The notes: a model not told the origin generated them from the letters alone. DNA of 64,000 bases from Acanthosoma haemorrhoidale (GCA_930367205.1 OV884015.1:105278509-105342508); one strand, 5' to 3'; shown: positions 35,016 to 46,971, numbered from the stretch's first letter. Numbers and translations: made by a program.

Positions 35016-35740
35016 TTTTTGATTTTCATGCTTTTCCTTAAACAACTATCGCACAATTTGGTGATTATAGACACTTAGGGTGGATATTCTGAACCCAAAA
35101 CCGTATTCAGATTTCAAATGCAATAAATAGATCCGAAGTAATCTGCGGGGCTTACCTGCCTTCTTCGTATTAGCCCCCCCCCCCTCGCTCCGAAAAAAAG
35201 TACTATCATACTGTATAATTGTTACTCTGAATGCTTGAGTGCTGAATGAAGAGGGAGGCTGTACTTTAATTTATGTTCGAGGTGTGTGAACATCTTTCCT
35301 GTGTCTCTATGAAAGTTCTACGAAATGAATCTGAAATTTTCTAAGAATATTCCACACCACGAAATGTAATGACTAGTACTTCATTAAAATACTAACTTTA
35401 CTTAGTCGTGTAGCCTAGGTTTGGCAATAGCAAACGGGACATGACACTAGGAAGTTCCCCCAAATTATAACGATTTCTTAAAGCCGTTGTACGTTTGGAG
35501 TCTCATCAATCTATAAATAAAAAAAAAAAAACCTTGAAGAATTGAACTGAGGCCTGAAATATCTTCTTTGCCTTTAAGAAGAGAACGGCTCGGCACAGAA
35601 CGAGACCTCTAGCCAAACAGAAGCTTCTAAAAGCGTAAATTGTTTAGGTAATTAGAAAATGAATTTTGTCTCGGTATATTGTTAATCTGCTTGACATACA
35701 AACATTTAATAACAGCTATCACGACAGCGTTCTTTTTAAC
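35016..35740. other. Upstream region of the coiled-coil protein gene
   Basis: Contains a C-rich run at 35175-35186. No TATA box is placed convincingly. A short upstream frame (ATG at 35659, MNFVSVYC) precedes the proposed start. Confidence 0.35.
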
Positions 35741-35749
35741 TTGCACAAA

Positions 35750-35762
35750 ATGGCAGAAGAAG
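35750..35762 (+). CDS. Coiled-coil protein gene, proposed exon 1 (MAEE)
   Basis: ATG in good context (CAAAATGG), then GCA GAA GAA G and a donor GTTTGT at 35763. It leaves one base of a codon, exactly the phase required by the exon at 39991. This is the weakest exon of the model. Another upstream exon, for example one encoding a DNA-binding domain, could be the true partner. Confidence 0.4.
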
Positions 35763-36697
35763 GTTTGTTTCAATTTATAGTGAAAATAGTATATTTACCT
35801 ACCAAAATCTTGCCTAAGATATCAAATCAACTTCAAAGTCTGAAATCATGATATGTGTTTGTAAATAAACATCAGCATTTACATTGTAGTTTTAACTTTA
35901 TTTGTGTAGTTTTAGTTGTATTTTGTGAATTGATTGGCATGGCGAATTATTTATATACTGTTTATTTTTGCTCTCTTTCAAAAATGCAAAATTATTCGTT
36001 GTGCTACTACTTTTTGTGTGATTTATTTGTTGTTTATTTTGGGAAAGATGGGCAATTGACCAATGCAATACAAATACATCTACCGATGAAAAATGGAAGG
36101 TGTTTAAATGTGTAAACACACCCTTTAACCTCGATTGAATTAGTATATATAGCAGGAAGAATAAATCTTAAATGACAATTTCAACTGTTAAAATTAATCG
36201 TTTGTCCTTTATTTGCACTAAATTGTTGTATTAAACAATGGCCGAGTAGATTCGGTGCAGTTCGCATAAACAACTTTTTCCTGTTGTACATTATTCATTG
36301 TCATTCTTAGTCCCATTATGGTGTAGATTTTGTATTCTATAAATATATACTACCTCTGCCCATTTTGTACTGATTTTTTTGGAAGTTACAAAAGAGATTT
36401 TTAACCTCTGAATCGACTAATGCCCAATTTTATAATTAGATAAATTTTGTGACACTGATGGCCCCGAACTTTTGGACAAAACTTCACAACTCACTTACTG
36501 CCTTTAACATACGATCACACATTCAATTATAAAAATCTGCAGTACGTGTGAAAAATACAGCGAGATTAATTTCAAAAATTTTATTTTATTTCTTTGTGAA
36601 TGAATTTATATTGGCATATCAATCAATTGCCCTTAAATGCACACTGTAAAATTGACCTGACCTATTAGATAAATGGTTATACATTAGAAGTAGTATT

Positions 36698-37986
36698 AGG
36701 TCGAGTCATAAGTAACTTCTTTTTTTTTTATCAGACATTTATTTTGCTCACATTAAATAACAAAATTATATTAATTTATTAAGTATTCACCACTATTATC
36801 TGTAACCTTCTCCCATCTTCCTGGCAGTTTATCAATTCCTTCCTTATAAAATGTGGTTGGTTTGGATTGGAAGAAGTTTTTGACAGCCTGCCTGACTTGC
36901 TCTTCATAATTGAAGGTTTTTCCATACAAAAAGTTTTGTAGGGAACAGAAAAGGTGATAGTCAGTCAGGGCAAGATCCAAGGAGTAAGGTGGATGTGGTA
37001 AAACAGACCATCCAAGCTCAAGATTTTTTCTGGAGTCCCCCTTGTTGTAAGTGGTCGCGCATTGTCGTGTAAAAGAATGAAGTTTTTGTGATTGACGAGT
37101 GCTGGACGCTTTTCATGGAGTTTCTCTTGCACTCTTTGCAACTGCTAAACGTATCTATCCGCAGTAATCGTTAAATTTGACTTCAACAACTCGTGGTGAA
37201 TTATTCCTTGATAATCCCACTATACACACAATAAAATCTTTTTGCCATGGATGTTTGCTTTCGGATCTGGTAGGGGTGGTTGATCCTTATCAAGCCACAG
37301 TCTTTTGCAGACTATATTGTCATAGGTAACCTACTTTTCATCAACTGTTACAATCCTGTTTAAAAAAGGCTCGATTTTTACCCGTTAGAGCAGACTTGTG
37401 TCGATTGACATGCGATATTCTTTATTCCGTTCACTGAGATTGTGAGGTACCCACACTCCTAACTTGCTCACTTTCCATAATTTCTTCAGGTGGCGTTTAA
37501 CAGTTTATTATGATGTATTCAACCTTTCTGCTATACCTCTTGTTGATTGACATGGATTTTGCTCCACCTGTCCTTGGCCTTTAAAAGGTTGTCGCCAAAG
37601 TCGGAAGGACGTCCCACCCTCGGTTTGTCTTTTCAGGTCGTATCTCCAGAACGGAATTTTATAAACCAATCTCTACCTGCCCAATCAGTTATTAGTCCTT
37701 CACCATATACACTGCATATTTTTTCAGCTGTCGCCCTAGCACTATTGCCTTGTTTAAATTCCCAAAGCATTACATGACAAATATGTACTTTTTGACACTC
37801 CATTTCAGAGGTTAAAAAAAAAACAGTTTAACGTAACGTGCATCAGACAAAACAGTTGACAAAAGACTAACTTAAGCCTCATCTATATAGTGAAAACAAA
37901 AACTTAATGTCATGGTAACTCATAGCGGGTAGATACGAACAATAGATTCTACTTAGCTGCATCGGAAGTAACTTATGACTCGACCT
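36698..37986 (-). mobile_element. Near full-length mariner with broken transposase
   Basis: 1.29 kb between inverted repeats AGGTCGAGTCATAAGTAACT (left) and AGGTCGAGTCATAAGTTACT (right, reverse strand). The transposase reads from an ATG at 37803 leftward to 36771, about 344 codons, the usual mariner length. Visible parts are the N-terminal ECQKVHICHVMLWEFKQGNS, the helix-turn-helix end WFIKFRSGD, the catalytic-region FILLHDNARP, and the C-terminal LALTDYHLFCSLQNFLYGKT ending NSGEYLIN. At least two frameshifts and in-frame stops disable it. Confidence 0.92.
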
Positions 37987-37989
37987 GTT

Positions 37990-39985
37990 ATTACATTGTA
38001 AATAAATAATTATGTAATAATTTATACTAAGACTATACATAATAAGAGTCACTTATATTACTCCTGAAAATAATTAAAAATAATCTGTATTCAAAGGGGC
38101 TACATCCAAAGAGGTGCACAATTAATAATAAAATCACTTTATACAAATTCTCAAAAACTTTAATTATTTATGATTCAAAATAGTTATAGTTATAGTGTTG
38201 ATACAAAACCTCTATTAGTGTTTTGATTAAACAATTTTTTGGCTAATAATAATTTTTTTGAAGGCTTTAAATAAAGTACAGCCTCTAACATGGCATCTAT
38301 ATCCTGGCTCATCACCTACCTGCTTTGCGAAATTCAAACGACCTTTTGAAGTTCTATATTTGCATAGCCAAGAAGTCCAAGTAGAACCCCGCCCATGCAG
38401 TAGCTAATCAAAATATACTTGATAAATGCTTTTTGAAATACTTTAATTTTAGGAAACAGGCCGAGAAATGATCACTGATCCGATTCACATTTAAACAACC
38501 CAATATCAACAAAATACAAATGCACTGCTAAATTCCTATTTGAAAATTGTACTGCTAAAAATGGCTGCGTGTCAGTCTGAGCGATTCAATCTCACAAATC
38601 ATTTTTATAATTTTGATCGTGACAAAAATAAAACCGTACAAGAAAAGCTGACGAATGAAACAATATTTTTTTTGAAAATTCATGTCTAGCTAAATTAGTT
38701 CAGACTTTAAATGTCAATTTTGGTTAAACTTGAGTTGGTTAATTGTTTTGAGATGAAATTTTGTAGGAACTTTTATTTTCTAATGAATTGTGATTGCGCA
38801 GATGAGTAGCTAGTATGAAATCGGTGTTGTGCAATCGGCTTAGTCGAGAAGTAGAACATAACGATAAAACAGAATTTTGGCATTCTTCTTCAAATTATTT
38901 TTTATAATTATGTGTAGCAGTAGCGATGAAGATAGTGAAAAAGTTCTGGTATTACAATACCACATTAAAAATAAAATCTTGCCAATTATTTCATGATTAA
39001 CTAATTTATAAATGTAAACTTATTTCATTTCATTAAATATAAATAAATAATTCGAAAACTCTACTTGTTTTATCATGGTGATAAATGATCAGAGTATAAA
39101 AAAAAACTTTAAAATAACTTAACAAAGAAATTATGTATGTTTTTTTGTTTGTATAATCTAAAAAGGTGAGAAGAAAAATTATTATCTATCAAATAATAAA
39201 GAAGTAGAAACAATAAAATAGAAGTTGTGAGGTAATGACAGCATGGGCTCCGCAGCACTTGTCACAAATGACAGAAACTTCTGTCGCCCTATAGATAAAC
39301 CAGTTCATGGAATATTGAACCACAACTTTTATTATTAAAAACAAATTTGGACGCTATTATCAAAACATGGTTATATTCTGTACTGAATTCATGTATTATT
39401 TTTATCATCAGTGGAAACATTAAGGTATAAATCGTACTCCAATTCGCGATGATTATATCATGAATTTTTTTCTAATGATCAGTATAGATTTAGCGGTTTC
39501 AAGGCTGTAAAGATCAATAAGTATATGATATAGGTTATGAAAAATAATTTATGCTTGCCCCGTATTATTTATTTAAAAGAACTTGTGAAAATATTCTGAT
39601 GGGGACAGACAAACTAACTTTATTACTAGTTTTTTTTATTTAAACAAAAAAAATAGGTAAAATTGATATCCTACAAACAAGTCTGAAACTAATATAACAA
39701 ACATACAAAAGATATGAAAAAAAAAAAAAGTTTTTCTTTATTTTACATAATCTTCCAACAAACACAAACAATATTACAGTTCATAAATAATAACAACAGT
39801 AACAATGCATTAATAAAAACTAAAATGAAAATATATTGCTTCAGCTGTCTATTTCAGAACAAAACAACAAATCGCATAAGAGTGGTCACTGTTACAATAA
39901 TATATATTTCATACGTAATACATTAACTAAAGAAACAAAATATGACAGATCACTTAAATATCCAAAATTAATTTTTTTGATCTTT
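37990..39985. other. Intron 1 of the coiled-coil protein gene (right part)
   Basis: Very AT-rich. No exon or named element recognised up to the acceptor at 39990. Confidence 0.4.
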
Positions 39986-39990
39986 TCAAG

Positions 39991-40068
39991 GTATGGAATT
40001 AAGTGTAAGTGAAGGAATTTCAGTCAAACTGGAGAAATCCAATGGTGTGACCAATCTTGTAGATGCAG
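39991..40068 (+). CDS. Coiled-coil protein gene, exon 2
   Basis: The acceptor ATCTTTTCAAG ends at 39990 and the donor GTAAGT lies at 40069. It is 78 nt with phase 1 at both ends, reading (G)MELSVSEGISVKLEKSNGVT and onward to VDA. It is acidic and hydrophilic. The donor matches consensus well, and the only open frame fits the next exon. Confidence 0.65.
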
Positions 40069-40069
40069 G

Positions 40070-41525
40070 TAAGTTAATAAGTCAACCTCTTACGTAGACA
40101 TTGATAGCATGCACAAATCCAATAGTTTTGACTAAGATATTGTTGTGATATTTAGTGGTTGTAAATTTTATTTATCAAGACTTTAAATTCGAAATTAGCA
40201 GGCATGTAAGGGCGGTAAATGGCCTGATGATTACGGTTATGAAGGGATGGACATTATTTGTTGCCGTTCGATCTAATATTAATATTTATCATAAATAATA
40301 TCAATGATTAAATTAAAATAGTTTAATATTGGATTTGATTAGTTTAAAATAAGAAAAGTTAAAAATATGAGACAACTGGCATTGGAAAAAATCAAGAAGG
40401 CAAGGCAAAAGACAGGGGAGCGAGAGCGTTGTTTTTTCTGCTGGTAACACCGTGAGATGTAGTGGTGAAAGAAGAGAGGTTGGTCTTTTTGATCATCCCA
40501 GGAGACAAGGTGTAAAAATGAAGATAGTGAAAAGTGTAGAACTTTAAAAGACTTTTATGTAATGGTGATTGTTCATATAGGAGAACAGTTGACGAAATAG
40601 GATTTTTATCAAAGAAGAAGGATTGAGGTGATAGCAGTGGATATTTACTGATAGCGTGGCACAACAGCAACAAAGGAGGAATAAGAAAGAATTTGCGGAA
40701 GGATGAAGGAACTAGATGAAGCAAATAGAAAAGTTGTTTTGTAATTAAACAATTTTCCTTTTGCCAGAATTCTTTTTTTATATTAACAGAACCTTAAAAC
40801 CTCAGATATAAATTAAATATAAGCGAAAAGATGAAAAACAACAAAAACTCGATTGATCAATTTAATTCTAGAAAGAGAGTAAGTATAGTCAATTGTTCAA
40901 TACTACAATCTCAGGCTGCAGGCCAATGGGTTGAGCAAAATAACAACTTCTGTACGTTGAGCAAATAAGGAAGTTAACAATAACAAACTAGAATCTTCTA
41001 CAAGTTGCTATAGGACATGCCTAAAGTGACTTACGCAGCTTACAACAATATTTGTTATATGATTTTTGACAGTAAGCTTGACGGACCAGCACTTGAACTT
41101 ATAAAAGAAATAATGCTTAGGAATGTAGCTATCACCAAAGCAAGATTTGGCAGCCGAGTTGTTAATGGGCTTGTTGGCCTCATAGATTACAGTACACTTC
41201 TGTAGCATGTTTGATATTTCTAATATAATCATATATAGTATAGTGATTGACTTCAATTTTAGTTTACTTTTATTTATTTCATTATTCTCGACTGCCATAG
41301 ATATATATAATAATAGAAAATCTCAAAACTGTACGTTGTATTTATTCAATTACTAAAAAATGTTTAATTTTTTTTTTGTAACAGAATATTTTTAATAGCC
41401 CAGGCCGTTAAAAACAGTAAAAACCAAAAAGAATCTTTGGACAGGCAAAAACTGTGATTGATATCAAGCCTATCTTCTGTAATCTTTTGATGAACTTATT
41501 AATTACTCGCTCATGATATTATTTA
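40070..41525. other. Intron 2 of the coiled-coil protein gene
   Basis: AT-rich. The frame at 40392-40724 (minus) is a low-complexity shadow of a purine-rich stretch. No element was assigned. Confidence 0.4.
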
Positions 41526-41532
41526 ATTATTA

Positions 41533-42409
41533 GGGGGACCCGAAAGTAATGTCGTTTTTTTTACATTAAAGTCAAAAAATAAATTTTTAACAATTTTTTC
41601 AATCAATGATGTAATCACCCTCGTTATCAGCAACTTTTTGCCTTCTAGTGTGCAAATTTTCAATGCCAAATCGATAAAAATCAATTGGTTTTTGTGCTAA
41701 GTATGTGGAGATGACATTTTGGACATCATACGAATTTTCAAATTTTTAGCGATCGGAATTAATGGAAGCCCATGGCGCAATATCGGGCGAGGCTGGAGAT
41801 GAAAAATGGGTCCTCTATGATAATCCAAAAATCTCTTTCCGCATGAATCGTCACGAAGTACCGCTAAGCCAGGTTTACACTCCAAAAAGGCACTTTTGTG
41901 TGTTTAGTGGAGTATTCGCGGGTCGTTCATCGCTGATATCTGGAAAAACTGTGAATGCAGATCTTTACAGTGAACAATTGGATCGAGTAAATCAATCTTT
42001 AATTGAGAAATTTCCCAGCAATTGTTAATAAAAAAAGGTGTTATTCTGCAAGACCCTACTGCGCCTATTTGTTCCACAAGAACCCTGGAAAAAATTAAGG
42101 AATTGGGGTGGGAGGTATTGCCTCAACCACCATACTCGCCGGATATCGGATTTCCGATCGCTACATGGCGCTACATTTTGGAGTGGCAAAAAATTTCAAA
42201 ATTTGGATGTTGTCCAAAATGTCATCTCCTGTTATTTTGCTCAAAACCCAATTGATTTTGATCGATCAGGCATTGAAAATTTGCACACTAGATGGTAAAA
42301 GGTTGCTGATAACGAGGGTGATTACATCATTGATCATAAACAAAAACATATTAAAAATTTATCTGTTTGAATTTAATGTAAAATAAATGACATTACTTTC
42401 CGGTCCCCC
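41533..42409 (+). mobile_element. Snap-back (palindromic) mariner
   Basis: Ends GGGGGACCCGAAAGTAATGT and (reverse strand) GGGGGACCGGAAAGTAATGT, flanked by TA on both sides. The centre (about 41790-42135, +) encodes mariner transposase pieces DEKWVLYDNPK, TVNADLYSEQLDRV and LEKIKELGWEVLPQPPYSPD. The left arm (41533-41786) is not the N-terminal half. It is an inverted copy of the right arm (about 42139-42409), so the element folds into a hairpin of roughly 250 bp per arm. The expected catalytic DNARPH block reads DPTAPI and is disrupted. Confidence 0.88.
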
Positions 42410-42952
42410 TAATATTTTTAATAGCGTCAGCAGTTTCTCCTACTCGCCCCTTTCATAAATTGCTTAATACTTTATACTCGTAGATTATTATGGAAAAGAA
42501 GCATTTATGCTGAAGAAATCCTTAGTTTAATTAAGGAGTTAAAAAAAAAAAATTGCTATTTCCAGTTTATTTTATAGCCAGAGTCTAAATGAAAATATTA
42601 CAATTAGAAATAGGACTGGTATTTTTATTAATTCAAATTAAATCTGTCGTAAATAGAGTAGAAGTTGTGGCGTAGTTGACAGCTCGGAGGTCAGAACTAG
42701 CTAATCCTCTCAACAGTTATTCTAGTTTTCTGGATTGGGATAGCTACCTCCTCATTCATTCAAGGAGCCGTCGATTTACATGCACGAGGAATCAAACCTG
42801 GATCGCAGCATTAAATATTGCTGACATCTATATAATTTAATTGGTTACAGAAACTTGCATTATGTTTACCTCCTTCTCTCATAATTTTAACTATTAAATA
42901 TGCCTTTTATAATAAAATCATTCACTATGCTAATTATATATGTCTTTATTAG

Positions 42953-43027
42953 CTGGGAATATTCTTATAAATGGCGTTGATCACGAGACCGAGGCTATTT
43001 TGGAAGTTGACATGGTCTACGATGAAG
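42953..43027 (+). CDS. Coiled-coil protein gene, exon 3
   Basis: The acceptor ATGTCTTTATTAG ends at 42952 and a GTATTA donor lies at 43028. It is 75 nt, phase 1 in and out. With the previous exon's last base it reads A-GNILINGVDHETEAILEVDM-VYDE. Only one frame is open, and it joins both neighbours without a stop. Confidence 0.65.
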
Positions 43028-43163
43028 GTATTATCGATAATGGTCATTTCTGTTACATATTTCTTATATTATATTTAATAAGTTTACTGAGATTAACTCA
43101 TGCATAATTAAAATATATAAAAATATGAAATTCAAAATAGATTATACAAATTTTATATAGATA

Positions 43164-43233
43164 GCGCCGTCGGTATAGGGAGCCTAGTTTGTAAGGGTGT
43201 CAGACCAGGGTTTGAAATCCTGTCCTTAGCGGT
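43164..43233 (+). repeat. tRNA-like relic (possible SINE head)
   Basis: A box-like TATAGGGAGCCTAG and B box-like GGGTTTGAAATCC, about 70 bp in all, followed by a run of T like a polymerase III terminator. Stems are too imperfect for a functional tRNA. Probably a tRNA-derived SINE or tRNA pseudogene. Confidence 0.3.
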
Positions 43234-43499
43234 ATTTTTTATCTTTTTACCATTAATTATTTTAATTTGCACCAGTGGAATTACATAACACAACTAAAAA
43301 TTATTAATAAAAAATACTTCCAAAAATTAATTGTATTATTAAAACATAAGAGTTTCAGGTTATGTACTTAAAATAAACAATGGAAAACTCAGAGGGTAGA
43401 GCCCTATGTTTAATTTATAATTAAAACAATACAAATTTGAAATCCCAACAGTCTCACATTAAACTTTAACAAATTCTGAGTAAAATGATACCAATCAAA

Positions 43500-43527
43500 C
43501 ATATACATATATATATATATATATATC
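43500..43527. repeat. (TA)n microsatellite
   Basis: Alternating TA after an ACATATACATA lead-in, in an intron of the coiled-coil protein gene. Confidence 0.85.
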
Positions 43528-43749
43528 TTTTTTACATATGTAGAAAAGATAAATCATAAAAAATACTGTTAATGACATTCTCCATTATAGTATATTATAA
43601 AATTGTATTGCAACGCAGAATTCTAATTATTTGAAACATGATCAACTTACATATAATTTAAAAAAATTAATAATTCAACGTGAACTGACCTGAATCTGTA
43701 AACAATTCATAAAATTCGACTACAAAGGCGTGTTACTCGTCGATTTTCT

Positions 43750-44080
43750 TCAGGATCGAGGTTCAATGAAATGAATGCAGGTTACTATTGCCAGTTGTTG
43801 AGTCAACAAAAGACAGGGTATGCCGAGCAAAAATGTCATCCTCCAAGACCAATGGTAGCCCTCATACTGCGATTTTGACTAGGTACAAATAGGAGGAAAT
43901 GCACTGGGAAACCCTTAACCATCCTCCCTACAGTCCAGATTTGTCCCCCTGTAAATTTATTTGTTTGCGCCCACGAAAGAATCGCTCGGAGGGGAACGAG
44001 TTCAAAACAATGAAGACATCGAGGAGCATGTGCAAAATTGGTTGACACCTTTCACTTTCATTGGTTAAACTTTTTTAAAG
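43750..44080 (+). mobile_element. Mariner transposase relic
   Basis: Decayed C-terminal half of a transposase. One frame shows DNGSPHTAILTRYK and another WETLNHPPYSPDLSPCKFI, equivalent to the DNARPH and HPPYSPDLAP blocks of mariners. No terminal repeats were found. Lies in an intron of the coiled-coil protein gene. Confidence 0.7.
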
Positions 44081-44154
44081 AATTTTTTTTTCTTAACCCC
44101 TATTTAAATATTATTTTTAAAATGAAAATTTATAAACATCAATATAAATTACCT

Positions 44155-44363
44155 GTGAGTGGCTCCTTCCACTGCATTTTAAGGAGTGCATATCTTAAAA
44201 ACTAACATTCTTTTTACTGTTAAAAGTATATAAACCAAAAACAGGACTAGGTGATGGGGCCACCTTTGGGTTACAAAAAGGGACTATAACTAAACTTACA
44301 TACTAACTTAAAACTAGAGCGTTCCGGCCTCGACTGCCTTCTGCCATCGACAGGGGAACGGAG
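44155..44363 (-). mobile_element. LINE J3 3' fragment next to an exon
   Basis: Inverted LINE 3' end matching 52900-53080, including CTGCCATCGACAGGGGAACG at its 5'-truncated edge. Homology ends near 44363, 16 bp before the splice acceptor of the next exon. Confidence 0.7.
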
Positions 44364-44379
44364 TCGGCTGTTTTTGAAG

Positions 44380-44454
44380 AAGGAATGTTCGAGGAGCGAA
44401 TTGTTGGCAAAAGAGTGTTGAGTGTACAGGAGGCTATGCAGAGAAAACGTGAAG
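44380..44454 (+). CDS. Coiled-coil protein gene, exon 4
   Basis: The acceptor GGCTGTTTTTGAAG ends at 44379 and a GTTTGG donor lies at 44455. It is 75 nt, phase 1 on both sides, reading (E)EGMFEERIVGKRVLSVQEAM-QRKRE. An alternative acceptor at CGACAG (44353) is out of phase with exon 3, which is why this one was chosen. The branch point and upstream tract probably lie in LINE-derived sequence. Confidence 0.6.
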
Positions 44455-44597
44455 GTTTGGGTTGTGTATATTATTAATCAATTAATGTATAAAAAAAAAA
44501 ATTACTGTTCATATTTGAATCACCCTCATTAGAATATTATATTTGAGTAAACATAAATTAATTTTATATATTTTTACAATGTTATTTTTTGTATTAG

Positions 44598-44986
44598 AAA
44601 ACCCAGTGAACAACAACGATGTAGTGATGGAGGCTCAAAGCAGTTTGGATATGCTCCACCAGTCAGCACATCTCAGACCTGTACCTGCACCGGGCAATGT
44701 CAACCGACGACGTCCTTTGATGAAACACAAGAAAAGGCTTTATCTGGAGAGAAAACGGCATAGCCACAGCTACCACAATTACAGGATGACATTAAAAATG
44801 CATTCATTGGAATTGGAATTGAAAATCAAAGAGGCCCTGTTGAAGAAATGCAAGCTTGATATTCAACTTACAAGAATGGAGAGGCAAATCAAAGAGTTCA
44901 AACTTCGCAGAGTGGAATTAGAATTCGCAAAATCTAAATTAGAATTTGCGATTCTCCAGAAAAGAAACAGAGCTCTGACAATTTGA
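44598..44986 (+). CDS. Coiled-coil protein gene, last exon
   Basis: The acceptor TTTTTTGTATTAG ends at 44597, and the stop is TGA at 44984-44986. It encodes about 129 residues. A polar segment (ENPVNNNDVVMEAQSSLDML) leads to a proline/arginine stretch and a basic patch RRRPLMKHKKRLYLERKR that resembles a nuclear localisation signal. A long Leu/Lys/Glu-rich helix follows (SLELELKIKEALLKKCKLDI, then MERQIKEFKLRR), predicted to form a coiled coil. The five exons sum to 630 nt (209 aa). The family was not recognised. The tail resembles C-termini of insect Myb/SANT-like or MADF-type DNA-binding proteins, but no such domain is visible, so a missing upstream exon is possible. Confidence 0.7.
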
Positions 44987-45021
44987 ACATTTATTATTTC
45001 TTTATATAGTCTATTTTTATT

Positions 45022-45529
45022 TTTAATTTGTAAGAAAGATAATTAATTACTTCATTCTATCTTAAATCACTAGCAATACAATGTTACAGTGATTCACAAT
45101 TTATTTTTAACTCGTAAGAAAGATAATTAATTACCTTTCATTCTATCTTAAATCACTAGCAATTCATTGTTAATTTGATCCACAATTTATTTTTAACTTG
45201 TAAGAAAGATAATTAATTACTTCATTCTATCTTAAATCACTAGCAATACATTGTTACTGTGATTCACAATTTATTTTTAACTTGTAAGAAAGAATTAATT
45301 ACTTCATTCTATCTTAAATCACTAGCAATACAATGTTACTGTGATTCACAATTTATTTTTAACTGGTAAGAAAGATAATTAATTACCTTTCATTCTATCT
45401 TAAATCACTAGCAATTCATTGTTAATGTGATTCACAATTTATTTTTAACTTGTAAGAAAGATAATTAATTACATCATTCTATCTTAAATTACTAGCAATA
45501 CATTGTTACTGTGATTCACAATTTATTTT
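45022..45529. repeat. 82-86 bp tandem repeat in the 3' UTR region
   Basis: Six units starting at GTAAGAAAGATAATTAATTA (45030, 45114, 45200, 45284, 45366, 45452). Each carries TTCATTCTATCTTAAATCAC and a TGTGATTCACAATTTATTTT end. Two variants roughly alternate (AATTCATTGTTAAT and AATACATTGTTACT). The array starts about 35 bp after the stop codon of the coiled-coil protein gene, so it is likely transcribed. Confidence 0.93.
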
Positions 45530-46385
45530 GTTTTGTTTTATTTTTTTAGAGATAGGTTTATTTTTTTTTATCTAAATCTAGTTTTTTATCCTAGCGAGGA
45601 TTGAAGTTTTGTTGAGTATTAAAATACCGTTATGGTATGATTAAATGTCATTGAAAAAATAGTTTGAAGACCATGAAGCACCTGCACATACTTTGATGTG
45701 TGAAAATAATTAATATTTAAATGTAAATTTTTTTTTTTTAACTTTTTATATATATCAGACAATGTAAAATAAATAAAATCATTCAGTACCTTTAAAACAT
45801 AATCTAGCCAGAATTGTCGAATTCTTTGCTACCTTCTCCCTTAGCAATCTTGGGATTATCTGAGTAGATAGGCTTTTGGTAAGTAAACTGTATCAATATT
45901 GTTCCGTAATTTAAAGTTATTGAATCGCCAGCATTACTTTAACAGAATTAAGTTGTAACTGTGAAGTAAAACCAAACTACTATTCTAAAAAAAAAAAAAA
46001 AAAAAAAAAATAAGCTGGGTACCAAGCTATTGATAATCTATTACACAGTTGTTATCTGATTAAACTTAATAGGATTAACAACAACAAAATATGATGGTCT
46101 TCGAAGTACAAATTATATCGATTATAGCTCAGTTATTCATTATTCAACTGCTTTAACATTGGAGTTGAATTAATTTATTAGGAATTTATTTTATTTTAAC
46201 GGTTTAAAATTGTATTACTTATCAGTAAATTAGTACAATCAGTAAAGTAGTACATATCAATGTTCATTAAGAAGGGCCAGCTTATAACTGATATATGGGA
46301 GATCTGTGCTTCCATTTTTTACTATTCGATATTTTTGTTTAAATGAACTTCTCCATTCGAGTCCATCCGTTGGATTGATAAATGA
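45530..46385. other. Downstream DNA, no gene seen
   Basis: AT-rich with a poly(A) run of about 23 bases near 45988-46010. No exon is seen. Confidence 0.4.
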
Positions 46386-46394
46386 ACTTGGGTT

Positions 46395-46571
46395 TGTTGT
46401 TGAGATTGAAGCTGATACAGTTTAGTAAACTGTTGCCTAGAGCAATTCAATGAAATAGAAGAATCTTGGCTTTCAGAAATAAATGTAACATAACGCTAGT
46501 TAATCACGGTTTTGTTATACATTACCACAGAGATTAGTCTATTTTGAAACACAGCAATGTTTGTAATCTTT
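46395..46571. repeat. About 180-bp mobile repeat, copy 1
   Basis: Near-identical to 49831-50023, from CTGATACAGTTTAGTAAACT to ACACAGCAATGTTTGTAATC. Confidence 0.8.
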
Positions 46572-46654
46572 GATGAACCATTTCATGGTTTGCCAAACAG
46601 ATAGATTATTCCACCTATTTAAAATAGTAATAATTCTGAATAAAGCTTGCATAG

Positions 46655-46705
46655 GGTGTAGTGGTCAGCGTAACAGCTTCATAATTTCAAGGTTCTGTGT
46701 CCTAA
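46655..46705 (+). repeat. tRNA-like fragment (possible SINE)
   Basis: Reads GGGTGTAGTGGTCAGCGTAA and a GGTTCTGTGTCC B box-like motif 35 bp on. Too degenerate for a tRNA. Confidence 0.25.
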
Positions 46706-46971
46706 TGGAATGTGAAATTATTTCGCTTCTATTACTAGTAGTGGGTGGCTCCCCGTTTTTCACCCCTAAATGGGAGTACATACAGATGTTAATAATTATG
46801 ATACAAAGTGATCATCTCAGTTTTTGAGAGATGGCACAGTAGCTGTCAACTATTAGTGGAAGTGAATGTGTCAAATGGTTGGAAGGTAAGTTTCACGAAG
46901 TCAGCCAATTTTTATGAAGAAAAAGTTCCATTTGATAGTTTTCTATAAGAAGGCCAAGTTTGAGCAGTTAA

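Noticed and set aside
40392..40724. 110-aa minus-strand frame
   Set aside because: Arises from a purine-rich strand; composition is Leu/Ser/Phe-rich without domain, splice or start context.
44353..44454. Longer exon 4 of the coiled-coil gene starting after CGACAG
   Set aside because: Out of phase with exon 3 and largely LINE-derived; the acceptor at 44379 restores the frame.
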